64,000 nt of DNA, from positions 124,001 to 188,000 of the forward strand of contig CAKUGY010000002.1 in NCBI GenBank assembly GCA_934654835.1, given 5' to 3'. This document shows, piece after piece, positions 8,204 to 16,508 of this stretch; positions within the stretch are counted from its first letter, which is position 1, and each line of letters begins with the position of its first letter. A model generated the notes under the pieces. That model searched no databases. It was given only the letters and a program-made list of their open reading frames with translations, and had not been told where the DNA came from. A program made the position numbers and the translations under genes. This DNA comes from an uncultured Collinsella sp. (GTDB lineage Bacteria; Actinomycetota; Coriobacteriia; Coriobacteriales; Coriobacteriaceae).

Positions 8204-9289
8204 ATGGCGCACGATGTAGTCCTGATTCCCGGTGACGGTATCGGTCCCGAGATCACCCAGGCCATGCGCCGCGTGGTCGAGGCCACCGGTGTCCAGATCA
8301 ACTGGAACGTCCAGGAGGCCGGTGCCGGCGTCATGGACGAGTTTGGCACGCCGCTGCCCCAGCACGTGCTCGATGCGGTCGCCGAGACCAAGGTTGCCAT
8401 CAAGGGCCCCATCACCACGCCGGTCGGCACGGGCTTCCGCAGCGTCAACGTTGCCCTGCGCAAGCACTTTGACCTGTACGCCTGCGTGCGCCCCTGCCTG
8501 TCGCAGCCGGGTGACGGTTCTCGCTTCCGCGACGTCGACCTGGTCATCGTGCGCGAGAACACCGAGGATCTTTACGCCGGCATCGAGTTCGATGAGGGCG
8601 CTGCCGAGGTCGAGGAGCTCTCGCAGCTCGTCGAGCGCTCGGGCCAGAAGACCTTCGCCGCCGATTCCGCCATCTCGATCAAGCCGATCTCCATCGCCAA
8701 GAGCCGCCGTATCGTGGAGTACGCCTTTGAGTACGCCCGCCGCTGCGGCCGCAAAAAGGTGACGGCCGTGCATAAGGCCAACATCATGAAGGCAACCGAC
8801 GGCCTGTTCCTGCGCGTTGCGCGCGAGGTGGCCGCGAACTATCCCGATATCGAGTTCAACGACAAGATCGTCGACGCCACCTGCATGGGCCTGGTCCAGA
8901 ACCCCAACGACTTCGATGTCCTGGTACTGCCCAACCTGTACGGCGACATCGTCAGCGACCTGTGCGCCGGCCTGGTGGGCGGCCTTGGCATGGCCCCCGG
9001 CTCCAACATCGGTGCCGATTGCGCCATTTTCGAGGCCACGCACGGTTCCGCGCCCGATATCGCTGGTCAGGATATCGCCAACCCCACGGCCGAGATCCTC
9101 TCCGCTGCGATGATGCTCGACCACCTGGGCGAGAACGATGCGGCCAACCGCATCCGCGCTGCCGTCTCTGCCACGCTCGACGAGGGCAAGCAGGTTACCG
9201 GTGACGTGCGTCGCGCCCAGACCGGCTCCGTTGAGGGCGCCGTGGGCACTCAGGCCTTCGCCGATGCCGTTATCGCGCACCTGGCCTAA
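8204..9289 (+). CDS. Isocitrate/isopropylmalate dehydrogenase family, probably NAD-dependent isocitrate dehydrogenase
   Basis: 361 aa, the usual length of the family. Opens with VVLIPGDGIGPEITQA; GFRSVNVALRKHFDLYACVRP matches the substrate loop (Ser and Arg contacts), VRENTEDLYAGIEF follows, and the metal/substrate region includes YGDIVSDLCAGLVGGLG. Members oxidatively decarboxylate isocitrate (or homoisocitrate/isopropylmalate) with Mg2+ and NAD(P). The RSxNVxLR loop favours isocitrate, but specificity cannot be settled by eye. Last gene of the run beginning at 5973; two hairpins follow. Confidence 0.88.
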   Translation: MAHDVVLIPGDGIGPEITQAMRRVVEATGVQINWNVQEAGAGVMDEFGTPLPQHVLDAVAETKVAIKGPITTPVGTGFRSVNVALRKHFDLYACVRPCLSQPGDGSRFRDVDLVIVRENTEDLYAGIEFDEGAAEVEELSQLVERSGQKTFAADSAISIKPISIAKSRRIVEYAFEYARRCGRKKVTAVHKANIMKATDGLFLRVAREVAANYPDIEFNDKIVDATCMGLVQNPNDFDVLVLPNLYGDIVSDLCAGLVGGLGMAPGSNIGADCAIFEATHGSAPDIAGQDIANPTAEILSAAMMLDHLGENDAANRIRAAVSATLDEGKQVTGDVRRAQTGSVEGAVGTQAFADAVIAHLA

Positions 9290-9300
9290 AGCAAATGGCC

Positions 9301-9333
9301 CGCAAACGCCTAAATAGTACTTAAGTGTTTGCG
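9301..9333 (+). other. Hairpin downstream of the dehydrogenase
   Basis: CGCAAAC (9301-9307) pairs with GTTTGCG (9327-9333). It precedes the stronger terminator and may act with it or protect the 3' end. Confidence 0.4.
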
Positions 9334-9349
9334 TTTAACCTAAGAAACA

Positions 9350-9384
9350 ATACGCCCGGCGCTCCGTCGGGCGTATTCTATTGA
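9350..9384 (+). terminator. Rho-independent terminator
   Basis: ATACGCCCG (9350-9358) and CGGGCGTAT (9368-9376) form a perfect 9-bp stem followed by TCTATTG. Confidence 0.8.
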
Positions 9385-9416
9385 GGACTTTGTTTCCCAT
9401 CAAGGAGTAAATGACT

Positions 9417-10508
9417 ATGGGTCTGATTCAAAAGAAGGACGAGAAGGACGAGATCGACGGCATCCAGATCATCGAGCGCGGCGAAGGCCCCGACGGTGAC
9501 GAGGAAGAGAAGATCGACTTGGTCGCCGGTACGTCTGCCGAGCACATTGCTGCCGGTACGACCGCCGAGGAAGAGGACGCCCGCCTGGAGGCTCAGATTG
9601 CCGCGGACGCTGCCGACGAGAACCTCATGCCCGAGCCGCAGGACGAGGACGACGACGTCGATACCGACGAGGACGACCACGCATCCAAGCACAAGAAGAC
9701 GATGATCGCCGCTTTTGTGGTCGCCGTCGTGATCGCTGCTGTGGTCGGCTTCTTTATCGGCAACGGTGGTTTTGGCGGCAAGGGCATTGGCTCCTCGACC
9801 CTGACCGAGGACCAGCTCGACTCGACCGTGGCAAGCTACAGCTACAACGGCAAGAAGAGCGATATCACCGCGCGCGAGGCCATCGAGAGCCAGTACAGCC
9901 TCGACACCGTCAAGGACGACGACGGCAACTACGCCGCCCCGTCTGCCGACGTTATCCTTTCCTACGTGCGTAACAAGATTCTGCTCGACGCTGCTGAGGA
10001 CGAGGGCATTACCGTTTCCTCCAAGGAGATGAAGAAGTACGCCGAGGATTCCATCGGCACTTCGGACTACGACACCATGGCCACGCAGTATGGCGTGTCC
10101 AAGGACCAGGCCAAGCAGATTGTCCGCCAGTCCGCGACGCTGCAGAAGCTCTATAAGAAGAAGGTTGGCGACAGCTCCGCGAGCATGCCGACCGCTCCGA
10201 CTGAGCCTTCCGACGGCAACGAGGAGACCGCGAGCAAGGATTACGCTGACTACATCATCAACCTTGCCGGCGACGAGTGGGATAGCTCGAAGGGCACTTG
10301 GAAGGACGAGGACAGCACCTACGCCAAGGCCTTCGCCGACGATGCCTTTACCGCCGATAGCGCTACCTACAAGCAGGCCATGACCGCCTACTACACCGCC
10401 TATCAGCAGTATTCCTCGCAGGCCTCGAGCGCCAGCTCCAAGTGGACCGAGTACGCCAACAGCCTGTACGCTAAGGCCAACATCAGCATCTACGGCCTGT
10501 TTGCGTAA
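9417..10508 (+). CDS. Single-pass membrane protein with SurA/PpiC-like extracytoplasmic helical domain
   Basis: About 363 aa. The first ~95 residues are a charged cytoplasmic tail (Asp/Glu-rich), then a transmembrane segment (MIAAFVVAVVIAAVVGFFIG), then an exported region with a SurA N-terminal-like pattern: ARE..., VILSYVRNKILLDAAEDEGITVSSKEMKKYAEDSI. Such proteins resemble trigger-factor/SurA chaperones, but no parvulin prolyl-isomerase domain is visible. AAGGAG lies nine bases before ATG 9417; ATG 9411 is possible but only three bases from it. A terminator follows. Confidence 0.75.
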   Translation: MGLIQKKDEKDEIDGIQIIERGEGPDGDEEEKIDLVAGTSAEHIAAGTTAEEEDARLEAQIAADAADENLMPEPQDEDDDVDTDEDDHASKHKKTMIAAFVVAVVIAAVVGFFIGNGGFGGKGIGSSTLTEDQLDSTVASYSYNGKKSDITAREAIESQYSLDTVKDDDGNYAAPSADVILSYVRNKILLDAAEDEGITVSSKEMKKYAEDSIGTSDYDTMATQYGVSKDQAKQIVRQSATLQKLYKKKVGDSSASMPTAPTEPSDGNEETASKDYADYIINLAGDEWDSSKGTWKDEDSTYAKAFADDAFTADSATYKQAMTAYYTAYQQYSSQASSASSKWTEYANSLYAKANISIYGLFA

Positions 10509-10562
10509 AGGCTTATAGGGCTTGATTCGCTCGCCACACAATCGAATCTTCGCGTGATCTGT

Positions 10563-10597
10563 AACACCCCCTATACAAAAATAGGGGGTGTTTATTC
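10563..10597 (+). terminator. Rho-independent terminator
   Basis: ACACCCCCTAT (10564-10574) pairs with ATAGGGGGTGT (10581-10591) around a CAAAAA loop, followed by TTATTC. Confidence 0.85.
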
Positions 10598-10626
10598 ATG
10601 TAAAGTGCAAACGATTTCAGGCCAAC

Positions 10627-10669
10627 TGGTAGTAACAATGTGGTACCACTGTTCATCTGGTAGTAACCA
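10627..10669 (+). promoter_or_regulatory. Operator cluster for the GntR (NagR-like) regulator
   Basis: TGGTAGTAACCA (10658-10669) has the palindromic form TGGT-N4-ACCA; TGGTAGTAACAA (10627-10638) is a near copy, and TGGTACCA lies between. The same pattern, TGGTTACAACCA, occurs in front of the GntR gene. NagR/DasR regulators bind related TGGT...ACCA sites, so this cluster probably controls the PTS gene in response to an amino-sugar phosphate. Confidence 0.65.
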
Positions 10670-10750
10670 ATTTTGATTTGAAATCGTATGGAAATTACTA
10701 AGAATTAGTTTGGTAATGAAAGAAACGCAGCACGTCTACCTGCGTAAACT

Positions 10751-10761
10751 ACCGTTTACGG
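10751..10761 (+). promoter_or_regulatory. Recurrent ACCGTTTACGG motif upstream of the GlcNAc PTS gene
   Basis: ACCGTTTACGG belongs to a motif (ACCGTTYAC) found before several sugar and agmatine genes in this window. A related ACCGTTTGGCAACGG follows at about 10772. Confidence 0.4.
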
Positions 10762-10817
10762 GCAAAAAATAACCGTTTGGCAACGGAAAAGTAATTTGAG
10801 CGAAATGTGGTGGACGT

Positions 10818-10845
10818 TTGAATGAGGTGTGTGCTACGGTACATA
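10818..10845 (+). promoter_or_regulatory. Putative promoter of the GlcNAc PTS gene
   Basis: TTGAAT (10818-10823) and TACATA (10840-10845) are separated by 16 bp, about 135 bp before the start codon and downstream of the operator cluster. The rest of the leader shows no clear structure. Confidence 0.4.
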
Positions 10846-10980
10846 CCAGCAACCCGAGAAAAGGGACTGGGTTGACTAAGTTTGCGCTTAAATGCCGGCA
10901 AGCGGAGAAGTCGGTATGCAGAAGGCGCGGACATGGAACTCGTTGGTAAACAACGAAAGAAAGGTTGGAGGAGATACCAT

Positions 10981-12471
10981 ATGATGAAGTACCTCCAGAA
11001 GCTCGGCAAGGCGCTGATGCTTCCCGTCGCGGCGCTTCCCGTCGCAGGTATTCTTATGGGCGTGGGCTACCTGCTCGCCCCCGCAGTCATGGGTGCTGCC
11101 GGTGACACTACCGGTTTTGCCTACACCGCCGGCTTCCTGCTCATCAAGGCAGGCGGCGCTCTTATCGATAACATGGCCTGGCTGTTCGCAGTCGGCGCCG
11201 CTGTCGGCCTCGCCGACGATCACGACGGCACCGCTGGCCTCGCTGGCCTCGTTGCCTTCCTGATGATCCAGCAGCTGCTCAACCCCGCTGTGGTTGGCAC
11301 CATCCGTGGCATGGACGCCGACGCCCAGGCCGCTTGGCTCGCCACTACCGAGGGCATCGCGTTCTCCAAGATCGCTGGTAACTCCTTCATCGGTATCCTG
11401 TCTGCCATCATCGGCGGCACTTGCTACAACAAGTTCAAGGACACCCGTCTGCCCGACTGGCTGGCATTCTTCTCCGGCAAGCGCTGCGTTGCCATCATGA
11501 CCGCCGTCATCTGCATCGTGGTCTCCGTTGTCCTGCTCTTCGCTTGGCCCCTCATCTTCGGTGCACTCGTTGCTCTCGGCGAGGGTATCGCTGCTATGGG
11601 CGGCATCGGCGCTGGCATCTATGCCTTCCTCAACCGTCTGCTCATCCCGACCGGTCTGCACCACGCTCTGAACAACGTGTTCTGGTTCGACACCATCGGC
11701 CTGGGCGACCTGACCCACTTCTGGGCTGGCGAGACCTCCGCTGACGTCAAGTGGAGCCTCGGTATGTACATGTCTGGCTTCTTCCCCTGCATGATGTTCG
11801 GTATCCCGGGTGCTGCCCTGGCTATGGTTCAGACCGCTAAGAACAAGAAGGCTGCTATCGGCCTGGTTGTCTCCGCTGCTATCTGCGCCTTCGTCTGCGG
11901 CGTCACCGAGCCCTTCGAGTTCGGCTTCATGTTCCTGTGCTTCCCGCTCTACGTCGTGTACGCTGCCCTGTACGGCATCTTCACCGTCATCACCTACTAT
12001 GTCGGTTTCCGTGCTGGCTTCTGCTTCTCCGCTGGTGCTACCGACCTCCTGTTCTCCGCTAGCCTCCCGGCTGCTGCCAACACCTGGGCGATCATCCCGC
12101 TGGGCATCGCTGCCTTCGTCGTGTTCTACCTCGTGTTCCGCTTCGCCATCACCAAGTTCGACCTCATGACCCCTGGTCGCGAGGATGAGGATGTCGAGGA
12201 GACCTCCGCTACCGCCGCTGCTGGCAACGATAAGTTCGCTGCTCTGGCTGCCGCTGTTCTCGCTGCCGTCGGTGGCAAGGAGAACGTCAAGACCGTTGAC
12301 TGCTGCGCTACTCGCCTGCGCTTCGAGCTCGGCGATTCCGCTCTGGTCGACGAGGCTGCCTGCAAGAAGGCTGGCGCTCTGGGTGTCATGAAGATGGACA
12401 AGGGTGCTACCCAGGTCATCATCGGCACGCAGGTCCAGGCTGTTGCCGAGGAGCTCAAGAAGCTTCTCTAA
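10981..12471 (+). CDS. nagE: PTS N-acetylglucosamine-type EIICB permease
   Basis: 496 aa. Residues ~1-390 are the glucose-superfamily IIC membrane domain (MMKYLQKLGKALMLPVAALPVAGILMG; the LIPTGLHHALNN motif; TEPFEFGFMF). A linker leads to the C-terminal IIB domain with the phosphorylation-site motif CCATRLRF, whose Cys near residue 442 would be phosphorylated. No IIA domain is fused, so a separate IIA-Glc-type protein is needed. GGAGGAG eight bases before ATG 10981 sets the start. The next genes are GntR, NagA and YhcH, which makes GlcNAc or a related amino sugar the likely substrate. Confidence 0.9.
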   Translation: MMKYLQKLGKALMLPVAALPVAGILMGVGYLLAPAVMGAAGDTTGFAYTAGFLLIKAGGALIDNMAWLFAVGAAVGLADDHDGTAGLAGLVAFLMIQQLLNPAVVGTIRGMDADAQAAWLATTEGIAFSKIAGNSFIGILSAIIGGTCYNKFKDTRLPDWLAFFSGKRCVAIMTAVICIVVSVVLLFAWPLIFGALVALGEGIAAMGGIGAGIYAFLNRLLIPTGLHHALNNVFWFDTIGLGDLTHFWAGETSADVKWSLGMYMSGFFPCMMFGIPGAALAMVQTAKNKKAAIGLVVSAAICAFVCGVTEPFEFGFMFLCFPLYVVYAALYGIFTVITYYVGFRAGFCFSAGATDLLFSASLPAAANTWAIIPLGIAAFVVFYLVFRFAITKFDLMTPGREDEDVEETSATAAAGNDKFAALAAAVLAAVGGKENVKTVDCCATRLRFELGDSALVDEAACKKAGALGVMKMDKGATQVIIGTQVQAVAEELKKLL

Positions 12472-12494
12472 GCCTCTAGGACGTTGTGTCTTGC

Positions 12495-12532
12495 AAAAGG
12501 GTCGTCCCGCTCCGCGGGGGCGGCCCTTTTTT
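12495..12532 (+). terminator. Rho-independent terminator of the PTS gene
   Basis: AAAGGGTCGTCCCGC pairs with GCGGGGGCGGCCCTTT, with small mismatches, and ends in six T residues. Confidence 0.88.
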
Positions 12533-12661
12533 ACTACCACGATTTGTAATGCAGCAGTGGAATTGGTATCAGTGGCTGTTGATTTGGCACGGTCAAACAT
12601 TCTTGAAATATACGGGTTGACCTGCTGTTATCAATTATTAGCTGTTATAGTACGTGGTGTC

Positions 12662-12673
12662 TGGTTACAACCA
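12662..12673 (+). promoter_or_regulatory. GntR autoregulatory operator
   Basis: TGGTTACAACCA has the same TGGT-N4-ACCA form as the sites upstream of the PTS gene, and shares the flanks TC...ATTT with the 10658 site. It lies 32 bp before the regulator's start codon, where binding would block transcription or early elongation. Confidence 0.6.
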
Positions 12674-12704
12674 ATTTCGAGTCATTTATCCGGCAGGTTT
12701 CATC

Positions 12705-13436
12705 ATGGCAATGGGAGCACGCAAACAGCCTTTGTACGATCAGCTCGTCGATTTGCTGACCGATAAAATCGATCACGAACTTCGCCCTGGCGACTATCTG
12801 CCGTCCGAGCGCGATCTATCGGAACGCTACGGGCTCTCGCGCACGACGGTTCGTCTCGCCCTTCAGGAGCTTGAGCGTTTGGGTCTCGTGGTTCGTCAAC
12901 GTGGTCGCGGAACCATGGTGTGCGATCGCTCGCTGCAAACGGCAAACCTCACGCAAACCTATAGCTTTACCGAGCAGATGAAGGCCATCGGGCGTGTGCC
13001 CAAGACGACGATTCTTGAGTTCACCGAAGTCGAGGCTGATAAGAATATCGCGGTTGAGATGAACGCGCGCCTGGGCGAGCGTCTGTACAAGATCAAGCGC
13101 CTACGTATCGCCGATAATGTACCGCTCATGATTGAGTGCACGTATCTGCCGAGCCGCAAGTTCTTTGCGCTCAAGCGTCCCATGATCGAGAACAAATCTC
13201 TGTACGACATGATCGAGCAGGATTTTCACGAGAAAGTTCGTCTGGCCGAGGAAGAGTTCTATGCGAGCATCGCCCGGCATTCGGACGCCCGTCTGCTCGA
13301 GATTGCCGAAGGTGCGCCGGTCCTGGATTTGATCCGCACCACCTATGACATGAACAACGAGGTCATCGAATATACGCGTTCGGTTGCGCGTGCCGACCAG
13401 TTTAAGTACAAGGTCTACCACAACCGCGCTGTCTAG
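12705..13436 (+). CDS. GntR/HutC family transcriptional regulator (NagR-like)
   Basis: 243 aa. N-terminal winged helix-turn-helix (LYDQLVDLLTDKI...LPSERDLSERYGLSRTTVRLALQELERLGLV) and a C-terminal UTRA ligand domain (YKIKRLRIADNVPLMIECTYLPS...EEEFYASIA...ILRTTYD-like end). This is the NagR/DasR architecture, whose effectors are GlcNAc-6-P or GlcN-6-P. Neighbours nagE and nagA agree. ATG 12705 or 12711 could start it; a weak GGCAGG precedes. Identical operator forms stand before this gene and before the PTS gene. Confidence 0.88.
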   Translation: MAMGARKQPLYDQLVDLLTDKIDHELRPGDYLPSERDLSERYGLSRTTVRLALQELERLGLVVRQRGRGTMVCDRSLQTANLTQTYSFTEQMKAIGRVPKTTILEFTEVEADKNIAVEMNARLGERLYKIKRLRIADNVPLMIECTYLPSRKFFALKRPMIENKSLYDMIEQDFHEKVRLAEEEFYASIARHSDARLLEIAEGAPVLDLIRTTYDMNNEVIEYTRSVARADQFKYKVYHNRAV

Positions 13437-13454
13437 CGTTATTGGGTATAAACC

Positions 13455-13566
13455 GCTCAGTGCATTTTGAGACGGGTGCAAAATGCGCGGAGCGATAGGA
13501 AACAACGAACAATCGCTCAAATGAACAAAGCAGTGGTTTTTGACCCGCCCTAAAACGCACTGCGAG
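13455..13566 (+). other. Two hairpins in the nagA leader
   Basis: GCATTTT pairs with AAAATGC near 13463-13487, and GCAGTG...TTTT pairs with AAAA..CACTGC near 13531-13564. Neither has a T tract, so they are more likely mRNA structures or a regulatory site than terminators. Confidence 0.35.
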
Positions 13567-13579
13567 TACGGGAGCTTAG

Positions 13580-14749
13580 ATGAGCACGTATGCTATCAAG
13601 GCCGACAAGTTCTTTTTGCCGGCGGGGCCGCAGTTGGGCGGCTATCTTATGGTCGAAGACGGCGTCTTTGGCGCCTGGCAGGCCGATGAGCCCGATTGCG
13701 AGATCAAGGACTACACGGGCACGTGGATTGCGCCGGGCATGGTGGACACCCACATCCACGGCTTCTATAACCATGCCACGACTGATAACGATGCCGAGGG
13801 CATCAACATCAGCTCGACCGAGCTCGCTCGACGCGGCACCACCAGCTGGCTGCCCACGACTTTTACCGACGGAGTGGAGCAGATCAAGGACGCCTGCGCT
13901 GCCATCGCCCAGGCTGACGAGGAACGCGGTCCCGAGTTCTGTGGTGCCCGCATTCAGGGCATCTACCTGGAGGGCCCCTTCTTTACCATGAAGCACGTGG
14001 GCGCCCAGAACCCCGCCTTTTTGATTGACCCGTCCGAGGAAATCTTTGACGAGTGGCAGAAGGCTGCTGGCGGACGCATCGTCAAGAGCGCCATGGCAGC
14101 CGAGCGCGATGGCGCTGCCGCCTACGCAGCTGCCCTGAACGCCAAGGGCGTGGTGACCTGCATCGGCCACTCCGACGCTACCTATGACGAGTGCGCCGCA
14201 GCTATTAACGCTGGCGCCAGCTGCTTTACCCACACCTACAATGGCCAGCGCGGCCTGCATCACCGTGAGCCGGGCGTTGTGGGCGCTGCCATGACCACCC
14301 CCAACACGTATGCCGAGATCATCTGCGACGGCAAGCATGTGAACCCTGCTGCCATCAAGGCACTGCTGCAGGCCAAGGGCTGGCAGCATACGGTGCTCAT
14401 CACCGACTGCCTGGGCTGCGGTGGTATGCCTGAGGGCAAGTACACCAGTGGCGGCATGGATGTCATCATGAAGGACAACTTGTGCTGGCTCGCCGACGGC
14501 TCCGCCATCGCCGGCTCGGTGCTCACGCTCGCGCAGGGTGTCAAGAACATCGTCGACTGGGGCCTTGCCAGCGCCGATATCGCTATTCGCATGGCAACTG
14601 AGGTGCCGGCGCGCTCTGCCCACGTCGACGACAAGTGCGGTAGCATTATGCCGGGGCGCGACGCCGACTTTGTCGTGTTCAATCCCGACCTTACCCTGGT
14701 CGAGACGTATGTGGGCGGCAACAGCGTCGGTAACGCGTTTACCGAGTAG
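13580..14749 (+). CDS. nagA: N-acetylglucosamine-6-phosphate deacetylase
   Basis: 389 aa, the usual family length. Amidohydrolase fold with the metal motif VDTHIHG (His58, His60), the EGPFF segment with the metal-ligand Glu, CIGHSDATYDE, CFTHTYNGQRGLHHREPG and the late catalytic-Asp region ITDCLGCGG. It removes acetate from GlcNAc-6-P to give GlcN-6-P, the step after PTS uptake. GGGAG lies eight bases upstream of ATG. The deaminase (nagB) is not in the window. Confidence 0.95.
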   Translation: MSTYAIKADKFFLPAGPQLGGYLMVEDGVFGAWQADEPDCEIKDYTGTWIAPGMVDTHIHGFYNHATTDNDAEGINISSTELARRGTTSWLPTTFTDGVEQIKDACAAIAQADEERGPEFCGARIQGIYLEGPFFTMKHVGAQNPAFLIDPSEEIFDEWQKAAGGRIVKSAMAAERDGAAAYAAALNAKGVVTCIGHSDATYDECAAAINAGASCFTHTYNGQRGLHHREPGVVGAAMTTPNTYAEIICDGKHVNPAAIKALLQAKGWQHTVLITDCLGCGGMPEGKYTSGGMDVIMKDNLCWLADGSAIAGSVLTLAQGVKNIVDWGLASADIAIRMATEVPARSAHVDDKCGSIMPGRDADFVVFNPDLTLVETYVGGNSVGNAFTE

Positions 14750-14781
14750 CTGCCAAAGAGACGATCCGAGAGGGGATTTAG

Positions 14782-15255
14782 ATGATTTACGGTGCACTGG
14801 GCGATATCGAGGAATACCGCGGCATGCTCAAGGGCCTCGATGTGCTGATCGATTGGCTCGAGGAGAACGATCCGGCGGAGCTCGAGGTCGGCAGCCATCC
14901 GATTCTGGGCGACAAGGTCTTTGCGAACGTCATGGCCCCCACGACGCGTCCCGAGGCCGACGCTCACTATGAGACGCATCAGCGCTATCACGACCTTCAG
15001 ATCGACGTCGAGGGTCGCGAGGCCTTTAAGGTCGCCACGGGCAGCCTGACGCTGGTTCAGGAGTTTGACGAGAAGGATGACTACGATCTGGTCGATTCCG
15101 ACGCCTCGATCGCCGGTGATCTGGCCGACGACAAGTTTGCGCTGTTCGTTGCCGGCGAGCCTCATATGCCCACGCTCGAGTTCCCGGGCGATGGCGCACA
15201 GCCGGTCAAGAAGATCTGCTTTAAGCTGCTTGCCGACGCCTACTGGGAGGAGTAG
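14782..15255 (+). CDS. YhcH/YjgK/YiaL family protein
   Basis: 157 aa, a single cupin-like beta-sandwich of the YhcH/EbgC family: early GDIEEYRGM, then the metal-binding ETHQRYHDLQIDVEGREAF with conserved His and Glu, and a closing HMPTLEF region ahead of KKICFKLL. Family members act in sugar acid and amino-sugar catabolism, some as sialic acid anomerases. Only 32 bases after nagA, so it probably belongs to the same transcript and may handle an amino-sugar anomer. The precise substrate is unknown. Confidence 0.9.
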   Translation: MIYGALGDIEEYRGMLKGLDVLIDWLEENDPAELEVGSHPILGDKVFANVMAPTTRPEADAHYETHQRYHDLQIDVEGREAFKVATGSLTLVQEFDEKDDYDLVDSDASIAGDLADDKFALFVAGEPHMPTLEFPGDGAQPVKKICFKLLADAYWEE

Positions 15256-15318
15256 CGCGCTGCTCGGCTGAGCTGTTCGTGCGTGAGCGTGTTTTCCCTA
15301 TGGGAATCACGCTAGGAT

Positions 15319-15372
15319 CCCGCTAACCGTGTTCCCCCTAGGGAAATCACGGTTGGCGGGGTTCTGTTTTTG
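15319..15372 (+). terminator. Terminator after the nagA-yhcH unit
   Basis: CCCGCTAACCGTG (15319-15331) pairs with CACGGTTGGCGGG (15348-15360), followed by GTTCTGTTTTTG. A second, weaker hairpin (GCGTG...CACGC) precedes it at about 15288-15312. Confidence 0.8.
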
Positions 15373-15431
15373 AATAGGGGAACTGTCGATGTGGCGATGT
15401 ATGGATTGGCGCGCACACTCAAAATCGGTAA

Positions 15432-15456
15432 CAAAAAAGCCGCCCGAAGGCGGCTA
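15432..15456 (-). terminator. Terminator of the tRNA gene
   Basis: On the minus strand AGCCGCC and GGCGGCT form a 7-bp stem (15438-15455) followed by six T residues. Confidence 0.85.
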
Positions 15457-15466
15457 TCTTGTGCAA

Positions 15467-15542
15467 TGGAGCCAGCGACCGGGCTCGAACCGGTGACCCC
15501 CGCTTTACGAGAGCGGTGCTCTACCAACTGAGCTACGCTGGC
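15467..15542 (-). tRNA. tRNA-Thr (anticodon CGT)
   Basis: The minus strand reads GCCAGCG (acceptor), a D-arm with GCTCAGTTGGTAGAGC, the anticodon arm CCGCT-CTCGTAA-AGCGG with anticodon CGT, a variable loop, GGTTCGAGCCC in the T arm, the closing CGCTGGC acceptor strand, discriminator T and an encoded CCA. The length is 76 nt with CCA. No integrase or direct repeat of the 3' end is seen nearby, so it is not an occupied attachment site here. Confidence 0.97.
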
Positions 15543-15699
15543 GGCCATGTGGTGACGCAACTGAGGCGTCAACGGCTGTCTATGATACGGGACATCGCAA
15601 ATCCGCGCAAGTGTTCTGGCGGCTTTTCTCATTTTAAATGCACTAATATTGAAGGCGTGATGTCTTGCTCTTACGGGTCTCAACCAGAATGGGGCTGCC

Positions 15700-16182
15700 A
15701 TGGCTCAACCCAAGATCCTTCTTACACGAATTGACGACCGCTTTATCTATGGGCAGGATGTCGAGCTGTGGAACGAGGCTGTGGGCAGCAATCTTGTCCT
15801 GATCGTCAACGACGAGATTGCGGCGGATTCGCGAAGGTGGGCACCTATGAGGGTGGCGGCGCCCGAGGGCGTGTGGACACGGTTCTTCTCGGTGCAAAGG
15901 ACGATTGACGTCATACATACTGCAACGCCGCGCCAATGGATCCTGATCATGGTAGCGTCGCCTGCGGACGCGCTGGCGCTGGTTAAGGGCGGCGTGCCCA
16001 TCACCAAGATCAGCATAGGTCACATGCAGGCGGGGGAGTGCAAGCGTCCCGTAACGCCCGCAGTCGCTGTAAACGATACGGACGTCGCCGCCCTCAAAGA
16101 GTTACAAGAACTCGGCATAGAGCTAGAAATCCGTTGCCTCCCCAGCTCCAACCCCGACCCAATCGACAATCTGCTCAACTGA
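15700..16182 (+). CDS. PTS mannose/sorbose-family IIB-like protein lacking the phosphohistidine
   Basis: 160 aa, the whole length of a mannose-family IIB domain: LLTRIDDRFIYGQD at residues 7-20, LVLIVNDEIAADS, and APEGV, in the expected order. Family members normally carry RLIHGQV, where the His takes the phosphate; here that position is Tyr17. No IIA, IIC or IID gene lies near it. It is therefore either a regulatory protein that keeps the fold without phosphotransfer, or a decaying relic, though its length and frame are intact. Divergent from the tRNA gene. Confidence 0.85.
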   Translation: MAQPKILLTRIDDRFIYGQDVELWNEAVGSNLVLIVNDEIAADSRRWAPMRVAAPEGVWTRFFSVQRTIDVIHTATPRQWILIMVASPADALALVKGGVPITKISIGHMQAGECKRPVTPAVAVNDTDVAALKELQELGIELEIRCLPSSNPDPIDNLLN

Positions 16183-16249
16183 TCCCTTGGGGACGGAGGA
16201 AAACGGATCATTTTGCCCTCGCGAAGGATGCGCGCGATGCCGCCTGTCA

Positions 16250-16401
16250 AAAACTATGCCTGTTTACTACGTTTGATCGGCTATCGCCGAGCATGCCGAA
16301 TTTGCGAAAAACAAAACCGCAGGTAGACGGCTTGCTAATTATAGAAAAAACGGTGCATGGTCGAGCATCCTCGACCAAACGTAGTAAATGGGCATAGTTT
16401 T
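16250..16401. repeat. 152-bp MITE-like palindromic element
   Basis: The ends 16250-16275 and 16376-16401 are 26-bp inverted repeats with two mismatches, starting AAAACTATGCC and ending ACTACGTTTG. Just inside the right arm GGTCGAG-catc-CTCGACC forms a hairpin, and CGGC-tatc-GCCG lies inside the left arm. The centre carries AAACCGCAGGT, a core also found in the 51.1 and 59.1 kb repeats. It sits between the IIB gene and the galM terminator and carries no gene. Confidence 0.75.
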
Positions 16402-16445
16402 GATATGCCACTCATACAGTGACAGCGAAATTGAGCCCTAGGGAT

Positions 16446-16481
16446 GAAAAGGCGCCCGTCGGCGGTGGTGCCGGCGGGCGC
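16446..16481 (-). terminator. Terminator of galM
   Basis: On the minus strand GCGCCCGCCGGC pairs with GCCGACGGGCGC (16452-16481), followed by CTTTTC. A nearly identical stem terminates galT at 35.5 kb. Confidence 0.85.
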
Positions 16482-16508
16482 TGCTGTGCGATATGTCGCG
16501 TAGTGGGC

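Noticed and set aside
7040..9280. 746-aa minus-strand open frame opposite the HEAT and dehydrogenase genes
   Set aside because: It mirrors strongly supported plus-strand genes with clear families; long antisense frames are a by-product of high GC codon bias.
15467..15542. tRNA as a prophage attachment site
   Set aside because: No integrase gene and no direct repeat of the tRNA 3' end were seen nearby.
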